From Hydnum rufescens UP504 (lineage: Eukaryota > Basidiomycota > Agaricomycetes > Cantharellales > Hydnaceae): 64,000 nucleotides of DNA. The notes below the pieces were generated by a model. That model saw only the letters and a program-made list of their open reading frames with translations, did no database searches and had not been told where the DNA came from. Both the position numbers and the translations under genes were made by a program. This document shows positions 20,839 through 29,667 of the stretch, one piece after another. The DNA is taken from the NCBI GenBank assembly GCA_014904985.1, contig MU128981.1, positions 85,604 through 149,603 on the forward strand. Direction: 5' to 3'. Every line of letters begins with the position of its first letter. The stretch's first letter is position 1.

Positions 20839-20946
20839 GTAAGTACTTACCATCATGCAAAAGGAGCAGCCTAGGCTGCTCCTTTTGTGTGGCTTTTCTT
20901 TTTTATTTATTTTGGCTCTCAACTAATGTTTGATTTATTATCGTAG
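20839..20946 (+). other. Hairpin intron, element 2 plus module 3
   Basis: Donor GTAAGT, H hairpin 20855-20890 (ATGCAAAAGGAGCAGCC with GGCTGCTCCTTTTGTGT), branch AACTAAT, acceptor TCGTAG. Length 108 bp. P decayed. Confidence 0.75.
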
Positions 20947-21098
20947 GTTGTCCATCTGTACCCATAACCCACACAAACTGCAAACCGAAAACCCCCAACC
21001 CACCAGACAAAACCTGGGAACAGGGATGCACAACACAAGATGCCAGAAAAGCCAGATGGAACCACACACCCACCAAAGTGGGTGTGTGGTAATACTAG

Positions 21099-21180
21099 GT
21101 ACATCTAATCCCACCAGTGCCAAAAGAGCAGCAGAAGCTGCTCTTTTGGCACCTCTGTTTTCTTTTTTTTTACCGGAAAT
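21099..21180 (+). other. Hairpin intron, element 2 plus module 4, 3' end lost
   Basis: Donor GTACAT, H hairpin 21117-21152 with the paired variant GTGCCAAAAGAGCAGC and GCTGCTCTTTTGGCAC. No branch point or TAG follows; the sequence passes from a T tract straight into exon-like DNA, so part of the intron is probably deleted. P 21061-21090 is perfect. Confidence 0.6.
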
Positions 21181-21256
21181 GAGGTGTAAACCACACACCA
21201 AGAACACCCCAAATGAACCACACACCTGCTGCAGCAGGTGTGTGGTAATATATAAG

Positions 21257-21357
21257 GTAAGTAAATGTAGTGTATGCAACTGTGCAAAGAGAGCAGCAAA
21301 TGCTGCTCTTTTTGCACTGGTTATGATCTCTTACTAACATATTATTGATTTTTCTAG
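21257..21357 (+). other. Hairpin intron, element 2 plus module 5
   Basis: Donor GTAAGT, H hairpin 21282-21317, branch TACTAAC, acceptor TTCTAG. Length 101 bp. P 21217-21246 (ACCACACACCTGCTGC half) is perfect. Confidence 0.8.
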
Positions 21358-21544
21358 GACATTGCCTGAACCAGAACCCACCAAATGAATGCATGCCAAA
21401 CAAACCCCCCCTCCCAAACAACCAACCACTGAATGAAGGCCCACTGAATGCAACCCACCAAATGAGACCTGCCAAGCAAAGACCCACCAAACGAATAACC
21501 ACATAAACCACACACCTGCTTCAGCAGGTGTGTGGTAATATAAG

Positions 21545-21643
21545 GTATGTTTTTATTACTGTAAGTACAGTGGCACAAAAAGAGCAGCAAAAGCTGCTCT
21601 TTTTGTGCTGCTTTGAATCATTGATACTAACTCTTTTATTTTA
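21545..21643 (+). other. Hairpin intron, element 2 plus module 6, acceptor mutated
   Basis: Donor GTATGT, H hairpin 21573-21609 (GCACAAAAAGAGCAGC with GCTGCTCTTTTTGTGC), branch TACTAAC. The expected TTTTAG reads TTTTAA. P 21507-21536. Confidence 0.65.
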
Positions 21644-21788
21644 AACACACCCACCAAACCAGAGGCCAAAACACAACACACCAAGAACACCCCCCAGACA
21701 AAACCCAGTAACAGGAACACATGGCACAAGGCTGCAGGGGCCCCAAATGAACCATGCACCTGCCTTGGTGGGTGTGTGGCAATATTGG

Positions 21789-23254
21789 GTGAGTTTTCGA
21801 GTACAGTACAGTGTAAGCAGGAAATGGAAGTCAAATCCAACTACTGTCTGCAATATAGAAACAAGGACAAAGAGAGGGGATCATGGGGTCAATCCGGGTG
21901 TTCAGGTTCTTGAAAAGGAGTGGTCTTCAGGTGGGGGAAATGTACTTCTCTGATAGAGACTATCTAAACAGTAAATGAATGGATCAAATCACACACTAAG
22001 TCCTCCTCTTGAGGACCTATCAAAAAGCATGATAAGTAGTGCTTGTGTTGTGGAGTTTACCCTTGGACCAGTGGCAGTTTGTTAAGCCTTCAAAACTGGG
22101 GATGAGGGGGAAAGACAATGGAAATTCGCATCTCCTGCACTTAATATACATCACAAAAAAATTCTATAATAACCGGCAGAAAGGTGTGATTAAGAAAAAA
22201 ATGATGAAAAAGGAATCAAGTCAAAAGCTTCAAAACTGAAGGAGATATTCAATTAACAAGTCATAATAGGGGAATGTGGCTTAACCAAGGTATTCCTCCT
22301 CTCCTACTGAACAGAATCCCTTGGGGAAAAGTAGAACTGGTCACCCTAGACGTATCCTCCATCATACATAGGGTGCCGGAACCATAATTGCCTTTAGTAA
22401 TCAGAAACATGGAGGTAAAAGTGAAATGAGACATGGGGAGACTAAATTACAGAAAACTGAGTTCTAATCTGCTCATTTTTCCCTTGGTACCATTCAATGT
22501 GAATTTTCAGCGTTTTCCAGGGGTGGTTGTTACTAACGAATTGGATCAAAACTGGTGGAGATATTCGCAAAATACTGAAGGATAGTGTGGAGCATGAGGT
22601 AAAATCAACCTGGAGGATGCAGTTCACATCCGATAAATGAGAGTGTGGTACCATTAGATATTTATTGATCGTAGCTTTCTGGGCGCTATTTTTCCGAGTT
22701 GATCTGATGAAAAATGAGGGAGATATTCACAAAATACTCGTTGAGAGTATTGGAATAGCCCCTATTTGACATGTGACTAATCCACAAGTTGGATCCAAAG
22801 GATTAGGCAATCTTGATTATATAATTGGGACTCATATATTTCCCTTGAGGCAATGGCACAGAACACTAGGTTGAGCATCAATGAAGGGGGCAAGTTGAAT
22901 TGCCAAAGCCACAATTGGCTGGACTTGAGGTAAATACAAAATCAGGTGGTCTGTTGAAGACCCAGAGGTGGAAAAATAATTGTCTTGTATACAAGGTGGA
23001 GGAGAAGCAAGTGGGCCACAGTTTTGAAAGAAGGGAATCCATGCTATTTAAGAATAAAAGGAATGATGAGAGATGAAAGGGGCAGAATTGAATATATTGG
23101 ATTCATTTGAGGAGATAGTTGGCCAGTGATATGAATTCTATGTGGTGGGGATTTATCCCTCCAACAACAGCATCAAAAGAGCAGCACCAACTGCTCTTTT
23201 GGTGCTGCTTGCATTTTTTTTTTTTTCCTTTTACTAATGTATTCACTATTCTAG
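21789..23254 (+). other. Hairpin intron, element 2 plus module 7, with LTR inside
   Basis: Donor GTGAGT at 21789. The LTR-like copy C (21812-23166) lies between the donor and the H hairpin (23171-23204, CATCAAAAGAGCAG with CTGCTCTTTTGGTG). Branch TACTAAT, acceptor TTCTAG. Without the insertion the intron would be about 107 bp. Confidence 0.72.
21812..23166 (+). mobile_element. Solo-LTR-like insertion, copy C (4-bp target duplication ACAG)
   Basis: Starts TGTAAGCAGG, ends CCCTCCAACA, flanked by ACAG on both sides. 1355 bp, colinear with the inverse of copy B and with copy A. Most CpGs that remain in B are TG or CA here. Confidence 0.8.
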
Positions 23255-23427
23255 GCTCCTTTTCCCTCTGCAAAACCTCACCCAAAGCCAGCACAGACAA
23301 AGCCCAAGGCACAACACTGATGTACACAGCCACCCAAAAGCCCAGCCCCCAAACACCCACAATGACCACCACAACAAGTCAAATATGATACCATACACCC
23401 ACTGCAGCAGGTGTGTGGTATTACTAG

Positions 23428-23527
23428 GTGAGTTTTATATGTACTACAATGCCAAAAGAGCAGCATCAGCTGCTCTTTTGGTTTGCTTCTGTTATTCTTT
23501 TAAAAACTAACATACTGATTATTCCAG
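23428..23527 (+). other. Hairpin intron, element 2 plus module 8
   Basis: Donor GTGAGT, H hairpin 23451-23482 (GCCAAAAGAGCAGC with GCTGCTCTTTTGGT), branch ACTAACA, acceptor TTCCAG. Length 100 bp. P about 23388-23420. Confidence 0.75.
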
Positions 23528-23661
23528 GCCTTCTCCCACAAAACCCTCATGCAAAGAATGCACCCAGGTGAAATACTGGAGTGTGCACAGCCACACAAGA
23601 CCTCAACACTTGACTATCCACAATACAATGATGCCACAAAGCAGGTGTGTGGCAATATTAG

Positions 23662-23774
23662 AAATGTTTTTTTATTACAGTGTGTATGGTATGATGATGC
23701 CAAAAGAGCAGTGCCAGCTGCTCTTTTGGCATTGTCTTCAGTTTTTTTTTCTTTACTAATGTCTTATTATCTAG
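23662..23774 (+). other. Hairpin intron, element 2 plus module 9, donor decayed
   Basis: H hairpin 23698-23731 (TGCCAAAAGAGCAG with CTGCTCTTTTGGCA), branch TACTAAT, acceptor ATCTAG. The donor position reads AAATGT and is probably dead. Confidence 0.6.
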
Positions 23775-23892
23775 GTACCTCTGCTGCACAATACCCCACC
23801 TGATGAGGTTTGAGACAAATATGAATGTGCACAGCCACCCAGACCCCAGATCTGCACAACACCAAACTAAATATGGTACCACACACTAAGTT

Positions 23893-23990
23893 ATCAATTA
23901 CAGGACATACAATGGCACCAAAAGAGCAGCAGAGGCTGCTCTTTTGGTGCTGCCTCTTTTTTTTTATTAACATGTTATTTACCAATCTAG
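23893..23990 (+). other. Hairpin intron, element 2 plus module 10, donor decayed
   Basis: H hairpin 23915-23950 (GCACCAAAAGAGCAGC with GCTGCTCTTTTGGTGC, perfect), branch TATTAAC, acceptor ATCTAG. P half lost and no clear donor. Confidence 0.6.
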
Positions 23991-24100
23991 GTGCCTTCTC
24001 CCTCCCTGCATGAAATATGGAGGCATAGCCCCTGACAACTGCACCTGAGGGCCCAGCCCTCAAACACCCACAACTGACATGACCCTGGGCAAAGCACCCA

Positions 24101-24209
24101 GTAAGTTTTTAATTACAGGACATACAAGGGGCCAAAAGAGCAGCTTCTGCTGCTCTTTTGGCCCCCCTTTTTTTCTTTTTTACTAATGTATTATTATTTG
24201 TTGTTCTAG
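24101..24209 (+). other. Hairpin intron, element 2 plus module 11
   Basis: Donor GTAAGT, H hairpin 24127-24165 (GGGGCCAAAAGAGCAGC with GCTGCTCTTTTGGCCCC), branch TACTAAT, acceptor TTCTAG. Length 109 bp. Last intron of the arm. P not seen. Confidence 0.72.
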
Positions 24210-24771
24210 GTCCCCTCCAGAAAATCATGCCAGAGACAGGCTGGGCAACAGTCTGATTCCCAATTGGGAGTCATGTGCATGATAAGGGGGAGGATATGTA
24301 TAGTAATAATAATAATAATAATAATAAATAAATCATTATAAACAAAACACACCACCCCAGAGGGGTATGTAACAATAATACTACCGTGGTGTGGGAGAGA
24401 GCCCTGGTTGAGATCTATAAGTTGGAGCTTGGTTTGATGTGTGAAGTCCCACACAGGGGCCCCTGGGGGCCCCTGCCTGAATCACAGAAATCAGGTTAGC
24501 CGGCCCAAGGGGCCCCTGCTATCAAAACCTCTAGTTAGACTATATAAATGCAAGGCTCATAATATCTAACTAGATATACATTTGTGGCTGACTGAGTTGA
24601 TTGCCACAGCTCTTTCCATACAGGAAGTATGACTAAGAAAGCTATGTAAGAAGAGGGGCAATTCCTGGGGCAGCACCAAACTCCTCTGTGAGAAGCTTTC
24701 CACTAGTTTGGCTCTAGAAAGCTATAGTAAATCCATGTAAAAGAGTGAAGTTGCCCTAAGGCCTAAGGGAC

Positions 24772-25044
24772 TTATAACACCACTAACACAAGGGGTGCTG
24801 TTCTTTCCTTTTTTATTATTTTCCTTGTGGCCTTTCCATACTTGCATGAATCACAGGAAAATTCTGTAACATCATCCATGAGTTTAATACCCTGGATAAC
24901 ATTATTTTTGACAAGGGAATGAATTGAGTTGATTGAGATGTGGCCCAACCTCCAATGAAGCTCCAAGAGCTTAATTGACCGAGCTTGCGAGGTCTTTATT
25001 TCTACTTCCACCCGTTGTTTGTAGTGCAAAGTCCCTCGGACCAA
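24772..25044 (-). pseudogene. Ty1/copia pol fragment: GAG-pre-integrase and integrase zinc finger
   Basis: Minus-strand frame with LELHWRLGHIS, then a spacer and CDSCKYGKATR. This is the H-x(3-4)-H ... C-x2-C zinc-binding segment that opens copia integrase. It stops before the catalytic DDE domain. The rest of pol (integrase core, reverse transcriptase, RNase H) is absent downstream, so the element is truncated at about 24.74 kb. It belongs with the copia pieces at 27000-27078, 28690-29537 and 34660-35063 on the same strand. Non-functional. Confidence 0.8.
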
Positions 25045-25344
25045 ACATGGTCACCCCGTGGGAAAGATGGTCACCCTGTGGGAACTGGTGCTTTTGGTTC
25101 CGCAGAGCCAAATTGGCTTCCGCGGACTCGCATGGAGCCAACTTCAGATCCAAATGTAGTATACAGCACTTGGCTTCAATAGAACTTGCCATGTACAGTA
25201 ACCTGCATTAGTATATATATACATCCAATCCAAAGTATGGCTCTTGGAGCACTGGCCCCACAGTGGATAGAATTTGGAGTGCAATGCAATCAAGGCTGGA
25301 AAATACTGAAAAACATGAGGCTGACATGAGGCTAAGTCCCTCTA

Positions 25345-26128
25345 GTAGGGATGCCTAGGTTCAGTTTTGGTTCAGTTTTTGCCAATTTGGGCAAAACCTA
25401 AACCAGACCTGAACCTGAAATCACCCATGAGGGCAAAACCTGAACCTGACCTGAGGTTTGGTTCCAGAGTGGTTTGGTTTGGGTTTAAACCAGGTTTAAA
25501 CCTGAAACCTGAGATATAGGAGAAGCAAAACATTTTAGTAAGTACTACAGACTATCTGGACTCTCTCTGTGAGTCTTTGCATTGACCACTTCCTTTGCAT
25601 CCCATTTTCCATTCATATCTCATTCACACCCCTCCTTCACATCAATTTTCTGCTTACATATCTCCAGGAGATGGAACTTAGCTAACTAAATTGTGTCATA
25701 TGACCCTAGACTGAGTTACAGTAACCTGTGCAAATCTCCAGATTTGATCCCAGAGCCATGTGCTTTATAACCTGCACAGATTACCCCTTAGATTCCAGAG
25801 TCATGCAACTTTTGACTCTGAAATTACAGTACTGTGTGCAAATTGCTAGGTTTACTTCTGGAATTGAATGTATAGAAGGATGATAATGATAATATGTGGA
25901 GAAATAAGGGTGAAAGTACATAGACTGGAAGGTACACCCTACCTTTCAGGTTCAGGTTTAAACCTGGGTTTGAACCAGGTTTTGGATTCAGGGCAAGGGC
26001 AAAACCTAAACCAGACCTGAGGAAAATTGAATGAAACCTGACCCCAATGGAACCAGACCTGGGTCTGGTTTAGGTTTAAACCCAGGTTCCCAAGGTTTAA
26101 ACCTGAACCTAGGCATCCATACACACCA
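25345..26128. mobile_element. Non-autonomous foldback element rich in GGTTTAAACC
   Basis: Ends are GGATGCCTAGGTTCAG on the left and CTGAACCTAGGCATCC on the right. Inside each end are clustered palindromic units GGTTTAAACC, with CCTGAACCTG and ACCAGACCTGA (25370-25510 and 25945-26110). The core (25510-25940) has no open frame of note. About 780 bp, MITE-like. It sits beside the helicase relic, within the region that splits the copia pol. Confidence 0.7.
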
Positions 26129-26329
26129 GTACTCATTTGTAAGTCAAAATCATGGCCCAGATGCTTCCAAGGCCTCATCAGATGATGCAGAGGGCTTAGA
26201 GAACACAATTGCACTTTCAGAAGGGGCAAATGTTATGCTTACAAGAAATCTTTGGACCAATGTTGGTCAGTGCACTTATTTATTTTATTTTATTTTATAA
26301 TTTTTGCTAATTTCTGACCCTTAGGCCTG

Positions 26330-26932
26330 GTGAATGGATCTCATGGAACTGTGGAAAAGATCCTATTTCGCCCAACAAGTAACCCTAAACATGATCTTCC
26401 TGCTGCCATTCTCATTTGGTTTCCAGGATATACTGGTATACTATTTTGTTTTATGCTAATGTATGTGATCCAAAAAAACTTATATATGTTTCTAGGACCA
26501 GTAGATGAACAATGGCAAGCATTTAAATCCTCAGACCACAATGACCCTATCATACCCATTCCTGCATTCAAAACAACATGGGACAAAGGAAACAGCACTT
26601 GCTCTTGACTTCAGTTCTCCTTGACTTTGGCCTATGCTATCACAGTTCATAAGAGCCAAGGTTTGACTCTTGAACATGCTGTAATTGACCTTGGTGCAAA
26701 GGACTTTGCATTAGGACTTTCTTTTGTGGCCATTTCAAGGGTGAAGACTCTGGCAGGCATAGCATTTCATTCTCCATTTCCTGTTTCCTGCCTTAGAAAT
26801 CTTCCTGATGACCACCCAGGTAAAGTGTCTATGAGGGAGCACTTGCAGGTGGATAAAGACCATCATGCCAATCTTTCATATATACAGGAGACTTATGGAC
26901 AAGACTTGAGCATGTATACATCTCTGGATTAA
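26330..26932 (+). pseudogene. PIF1-like helicase C-terminal relic (Helitron-type or host-derived)
   Basis: Frame with NGSHGTVEKILFRP, then after a short intron (about 26433-26494, GTATAC...TTCTAG) GPVDEQW, and LTLAYAITVHKSQGLTLEHA with GLSFVAISRVKT. These are the last helicase motifs (V and VI region) of PIF1-type helicases, as in fungal Helitrons and the many PIF1-like copies of basidiomycetes. One in-frame TGA (26606-26608) lies where an Arg codon would be expected, consistent with CGA to TGA mutation. N-terminal ATPase motifs are missing. The Helitron assignment is inference; no clear Helitron terminus was found. Confidence 0.7.
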
Positions 26933-26999
26933 CCTTAGGATATAATGTGCCAATTTTTTTTTGTAACTCCCAGGGGATACCTGAAGCTCGGACCCAAAT

Positions 27000-27078
27000 T
27001 ATGAGGGGACCTCATAATTAAGCCTGGTTGTTTCATCTGCAGTACTAGCAGCCACATTGGCAGGCTCAACTTTATATA
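27000..27078 (-). pseudogene. Ty1/copia pol fragment between Tc1 and helicase insertions
   Basis: Minus strand reads YKVEPANVAASTADE directly outside the left TA of the Tc1 element. Joined across it to the protease fragment ending in VGNNGL, it restores a continuous copia frame (NGL-YKVEP), which shows where the Tc1 element landed. It breaks off near 27000. Confidence 0.65.
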
Positions 27079-28685
27079 CAGTGACCCACAAAACTGTTGC
27101 AATGTTTGCCACTTTTGACCTTCTTTGGTTATTCCTCCCCAGTCAGGCCTTCAAAAAATTTGGAAAAATATGTCCAAGATATGTATGCTTCTTGTCTACA
27201 TATGTGCCAAATTTCATGGCAATCCATTAACATTTGACAGAGATATGCCCTCAACAAGTCACCTATGTCATTGCAACAGTTTTGTGGCTGACCTTTCAGA
27301 TCAGAGAAACATGACATTACTGTCATGTGACATTGTTTATACCCAAAGGTACAAACACAGCCAAATAAATAAACATCGGAAAAGCATAAATACCAGCAGT
27401 CCCAAGGCTATATGCCCCCCAATCAACCATGCGTGCTTTATCAAATGCACAACTTGACAATGTCCTTCATCTCATTGACTCCAAGCACTCTGCCCACAAA
27501 ATCTCCTCCATTACTGGTCTCCACACTTCTACTATCACCCGTGTCTGGTCCAAACATCGCCCCCATGTTTCCAAGTCCTCTGGTGGTTGTCCATCAAAGC
27601 TTTCCCCCACTGATGTCCGCCATGCCATCCGTCTTATCCACACTGGGAAGGCTACCACTGCCACCCAAGTTGCCCATTCCCTCCAATCCATCACCAACCA
27701 GTCACTCTCCAATGAAACAGTCCGCCGCCATCTGAAGAGTGCTGGTTTAAAGGCTGTGGTGAAGAAGAAACATCCCCTGCTCTCCCAGCGCCACAAGCGT
27801 GAGAGACTGGACTTTGCCCTAAGCCATAAGGACTGGACTGTGGATGACTGGAAGTGTGTTGTGTGGTCTGATGAGACCAAAATTAATCGCCTGGGCTCTG
27901 ATGGGCAAAAATGGGTGTGGAAAAAGGCTGGGGAGGGCCTCTCTGATCATCTGGTGGAAGGGACTCTGAAGTTTGGTGGTGGTTCCTTGATGATGTGGGG
28001 GTGTATGACATGGGAGGGGCCTGGATATGCATGCAAGATTGATGGCAAGATGGATGCCAACCTCTACTGCCAAATTCTGGAGGATGAACTCCAAGGATCC
28101 CTTGAATTTTACAACAAATCACCTGGCGATGTGGTTTTCCAGCAGGACAATGACCCCAAACACACCAGCAAAATGGCCCAAGCCTGGTTCAAAGACCATG
28201 GTTTCAATGTCATGAAGTGGCCTGCCCAGTCCCCAGACCTCAATCCAATTGAACACCTCTGGCATCACATCAAAACAAAGCTTGGAGGATATGAAGAACC
28301 CCCCAAAGGCATCCATGAGCTATGGGAGCGAGTAGAGGCAGAGTGGGAGAAGATTGAAGCAGGGGTGTGTCAAAATTTGATAGAAAGTATGCCTAGGAGG
28401 GTGGAAGCAGTGTGGAAGGCAAAGGGGGGGTACACAAAATACTGAACTGTAATGATTTGTGTCACAATTTCATGTGCCACAAAACCATTGCAATGATATA
28501 GGTGGCTTGTTAAGGGCATATCTCTGTCAAATATTGATGGATTGCTGTGAAATTTGGCACATGTGTAGCCAAGAAGCATATACATCTTGAACATATTTTT
28601 TAAAATTTTTTAAATGGCTGGTTGGGGAGGTATAAACAAAGAGAGTCAAAAGTGGCAAACATTGCAACGGTTTTGTGGGTCACTG
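27079..28685 (+). mobile_element. Tc1/mariner transposon with long inverted repeats, intact
   Basis: Ends CAGTGACCCACAAAAC / GTTTTGTGGGTCACTG, flanked by TA on both sides. The inverted repeats extend inward for about 220 bp (to AACAAGTCACC/GGTGGCTTGTT and CATTGCAACAGTTTTGTGGC). 1607 bp in all. The transposase gene has no stops, so the copy could be recent or still able to move. Inserted in copia pol. Confidence 0.9.
27429..28445 (+). CDS. Tc1-family transposase (DD34E)
   Basis: 338 residues, near full length for Tc1 transposases. It cuts and pastes the element at TA sites. The N-terminal third is two helix-turn-helix parts (HKISSITGLHTSTITRVW; then ATQVAHSLQS...SNETVRRHL) that bind the inverted repeats. 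The catalytic triad is seen: Asp in VVWSDETKIN (about residue 147), Asp in FQQDNDPKHTS, and Glu in SPDLNPIEHLW, with 34 residues between the last two. The start at 27429 leaves a normal N-terminus. No frameshift or stop. CpG use is higher than in the surrounding copia relic, so it is a later arrival. Confidence 0.93.
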   Translation: MRALSNAQLDNVLHLIDSKHSAHKISSITGLHTSTITRVWSKHRPHVSKSSGGCPSKLSPTDVRHAIRLIHTGKATTATQVAHSLQSITNQSLSNETVRRHLKSAGLKAVVKKKHPLLSQRHKRERLDFALSHKDWTVDDWKCVVWSDETKINRLGSDGQKWVWKKAGEGLSDHLVEGTLKFGGGSLMMWGCMTWEGPGYACKIDGKMDANLYCQILEDELQGSLEFYNKSPGDVVFQQDNDPKHTSKMAQAWFKDHGFNVMKWPAQSPDLNPIEHLWHHIKTKLGGYEEPPKGIHELWERVEAEWEKIEAGVCQNLIESMPRRVEAVWKAKGGYTKY

Positions 28686-28689
28686 TAGG

Positions 28690-29537
28690 CCATTATTGCC
28701 TACTGGAATTTCCCCAATAATTATGCCCTTGGGATTCTTTATTTTACATGAGGTTCCATTGAATAAGACCCTGTGGCCTGCTTTTGTAATCCAATTAATT
28801 GAGACAACAGTGAGTCCCATTTCTGGAGCATGTAAGGTGTCATGTAATATAACTGGGGTGAATTTTCCACCATTTGGCACTTGTATTTTTAAATCACCAG
28901 TGCCAATACCATAAAATATTCATTTGTTGGCCACAGTAATTGGGTGAGGGTCAATAGAGTGATAGTTAATGAATTGCTCTTTGTACAGTGACATATGCCT
29001 TGTTGCCCCTGAGTCATGTGTAAATAGGGGAATTTATTTGTGTATTTGTCATGGCCATGGTATTTGTCTCTGGCCTTGTGGCCTCAATTACAGCCCATGC
29101 CTCAATGTTGGCATGCTCTGTGGCCATGGCTGTGCTTTCCTTTGCACCCACCCTGTGGTTTGTGGACCACTGTGGCCCTGCCCCTCCTTTCCTCCCCCTT
29201 TCACCCAACAGTCTGCTTTATAACACCCTTTTCTGTGGCAATTAAAGCACTCCACATTCTTCCCAGCCTTCCTCCTCTGGCCATTAGAGTAGAAGGCCTC
29301 TTCACTATTATTAGATTTCCCTTTTCCTTTCTTTAGGGATTGTCAGTTGTACTCATCTGTCATGAGTTGAATTACTAGGGCAGGGGTAATGGACTTGCTG
29401 CTAGGATCTGCTGTGGCCATAATTAAATTTATGGTATTATTGTATGAATCAGGGAGTGATCCCAACAATGTATTTTCATATTCTTCATCTGTAATTGTGG
29501 CCCCCATGGCTGCCAATTGCTCCTTTAAATCCACAAG
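28690..29537 (-). pseudogene. Ty1/copia gag C-terminus, zinc knuckle and protease, broken
   Basis: Reading down the minus strand from 29537: LVDLKEQLAAMGATI...LLGSLPDSYNNTI (gag, UBN2-type), then a zinc-knuckle relic near 29250 (CFNCxRKGCYKADCW, with Cys where His is expected), then the aspartic protease site HDSGATRHMS (29013 region) and VILHDTLHAPEMGLTVVSI...GEIPVGNNGL. At least one TGA interrupts it (after VANK). Left-hand continuation is cut by the Tc1 element, right-hand continuation by the tyrosine-recombinase element. Confidence 0.8.
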
Positions 29538-29539
29538 TT

Positions 29540-29667
29540 GCCGGAGTCTGAGAACGAGGCACGAGTATCAGACTCACAGTTAGATAAGCGAGTGGTTTGA
29601 GTCACACTTCTCCGCTTCAACTTCTGAGACTCAAACCGCTCAAGCAAGAATCCTATCATCCTAAGCA
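29540..29667 (+). repeat. Split direct repeat A1
   Basis: 128 bp, begins GCCGGAGTCTGAGAACG and ends ATCCTAAGCA at the gag start codon. Same as A2 at 34366-34493. Confidence 0.92.

Larger units (their letters stand above)
20150..24480 (+). repeat. Plus-strand array of hairpin-intron modules, element 2
   Basis: Longest array: eleven H hairpins (20303, 20601, 20855, 21117, 21282, 21573, 23171, 23451, 23698, 23915, 24127). Along the array the H stem shifts from GCACAAAAAGAGCAG to CCAAAAGAGCAG types, with the other arm changing to match. Exons measured between clear splice sites include 195, 162, 152 and 187 bp. P is well kept in the first half and fades in the last three modules. The array ends in the GGGGGAGGATATG and TAATAATAA tract. 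Confidence 0.78.
16000..24600. mobile_element. Hairpin-intron composite element, copy 2
   Basis: Outer inverted repeats: left about 16010-16160 (TTGCATTTATATGCTCTAAC, then GGGGCCCCAGGGGCCCC, then TTATTATTATTA) and right about 24290-24600 (the same blocks inverted: TAATAATAATAA, CAGGGGCCCCTGGGGGCCCC, then TATATAAATGCAAGG). Between them are a minus array (about 16168-18910), a near-perfect central inverted repeat (18930-19300) and a plus array (about 20150-24480). Insertions: an LTR-like element 17385-18227, an 0.86-kb insertion at 19302-20165 and an LTR-like element 21812-23166. No transposase seen. Same plan as element 1, with more modules in the plus arm. Confidence 0.7.

Noticed and set aside
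3750..21540. Many open frames sharing a PHTHxSGCVV peptide
   Set aside because: This peptide is only the translation of the P palindrome, which reads the same on both strands. Frames containing it occur on both strands at the same place and are not evidence of a protein.
1862..24165. H hairpins followed by T-rich runs look like bacterial intrinsic terminators
   Set aside because: The genome is eukaryotic, the T run is part of the stem or the polypyrimidine tract, and each hairpin sits between a splice donor and a branch point at fixed spacing.
20232..24165. Regularly repeated palindromes resembling a CRISPR array
   Set aside because: Spacing is uneven (about 100-300 bp), repeats are two different palindromes in fixed order, splice signals flank them, and the host is a fungus.
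26940..27060. Hairpin TTATGAGG/CCTCATAA at about 27000 as a Helitron 3' end
   Set aside because: No CTRR end follows the hairpin at the usual distance, and no TC 5' end was found for the helicase relic.
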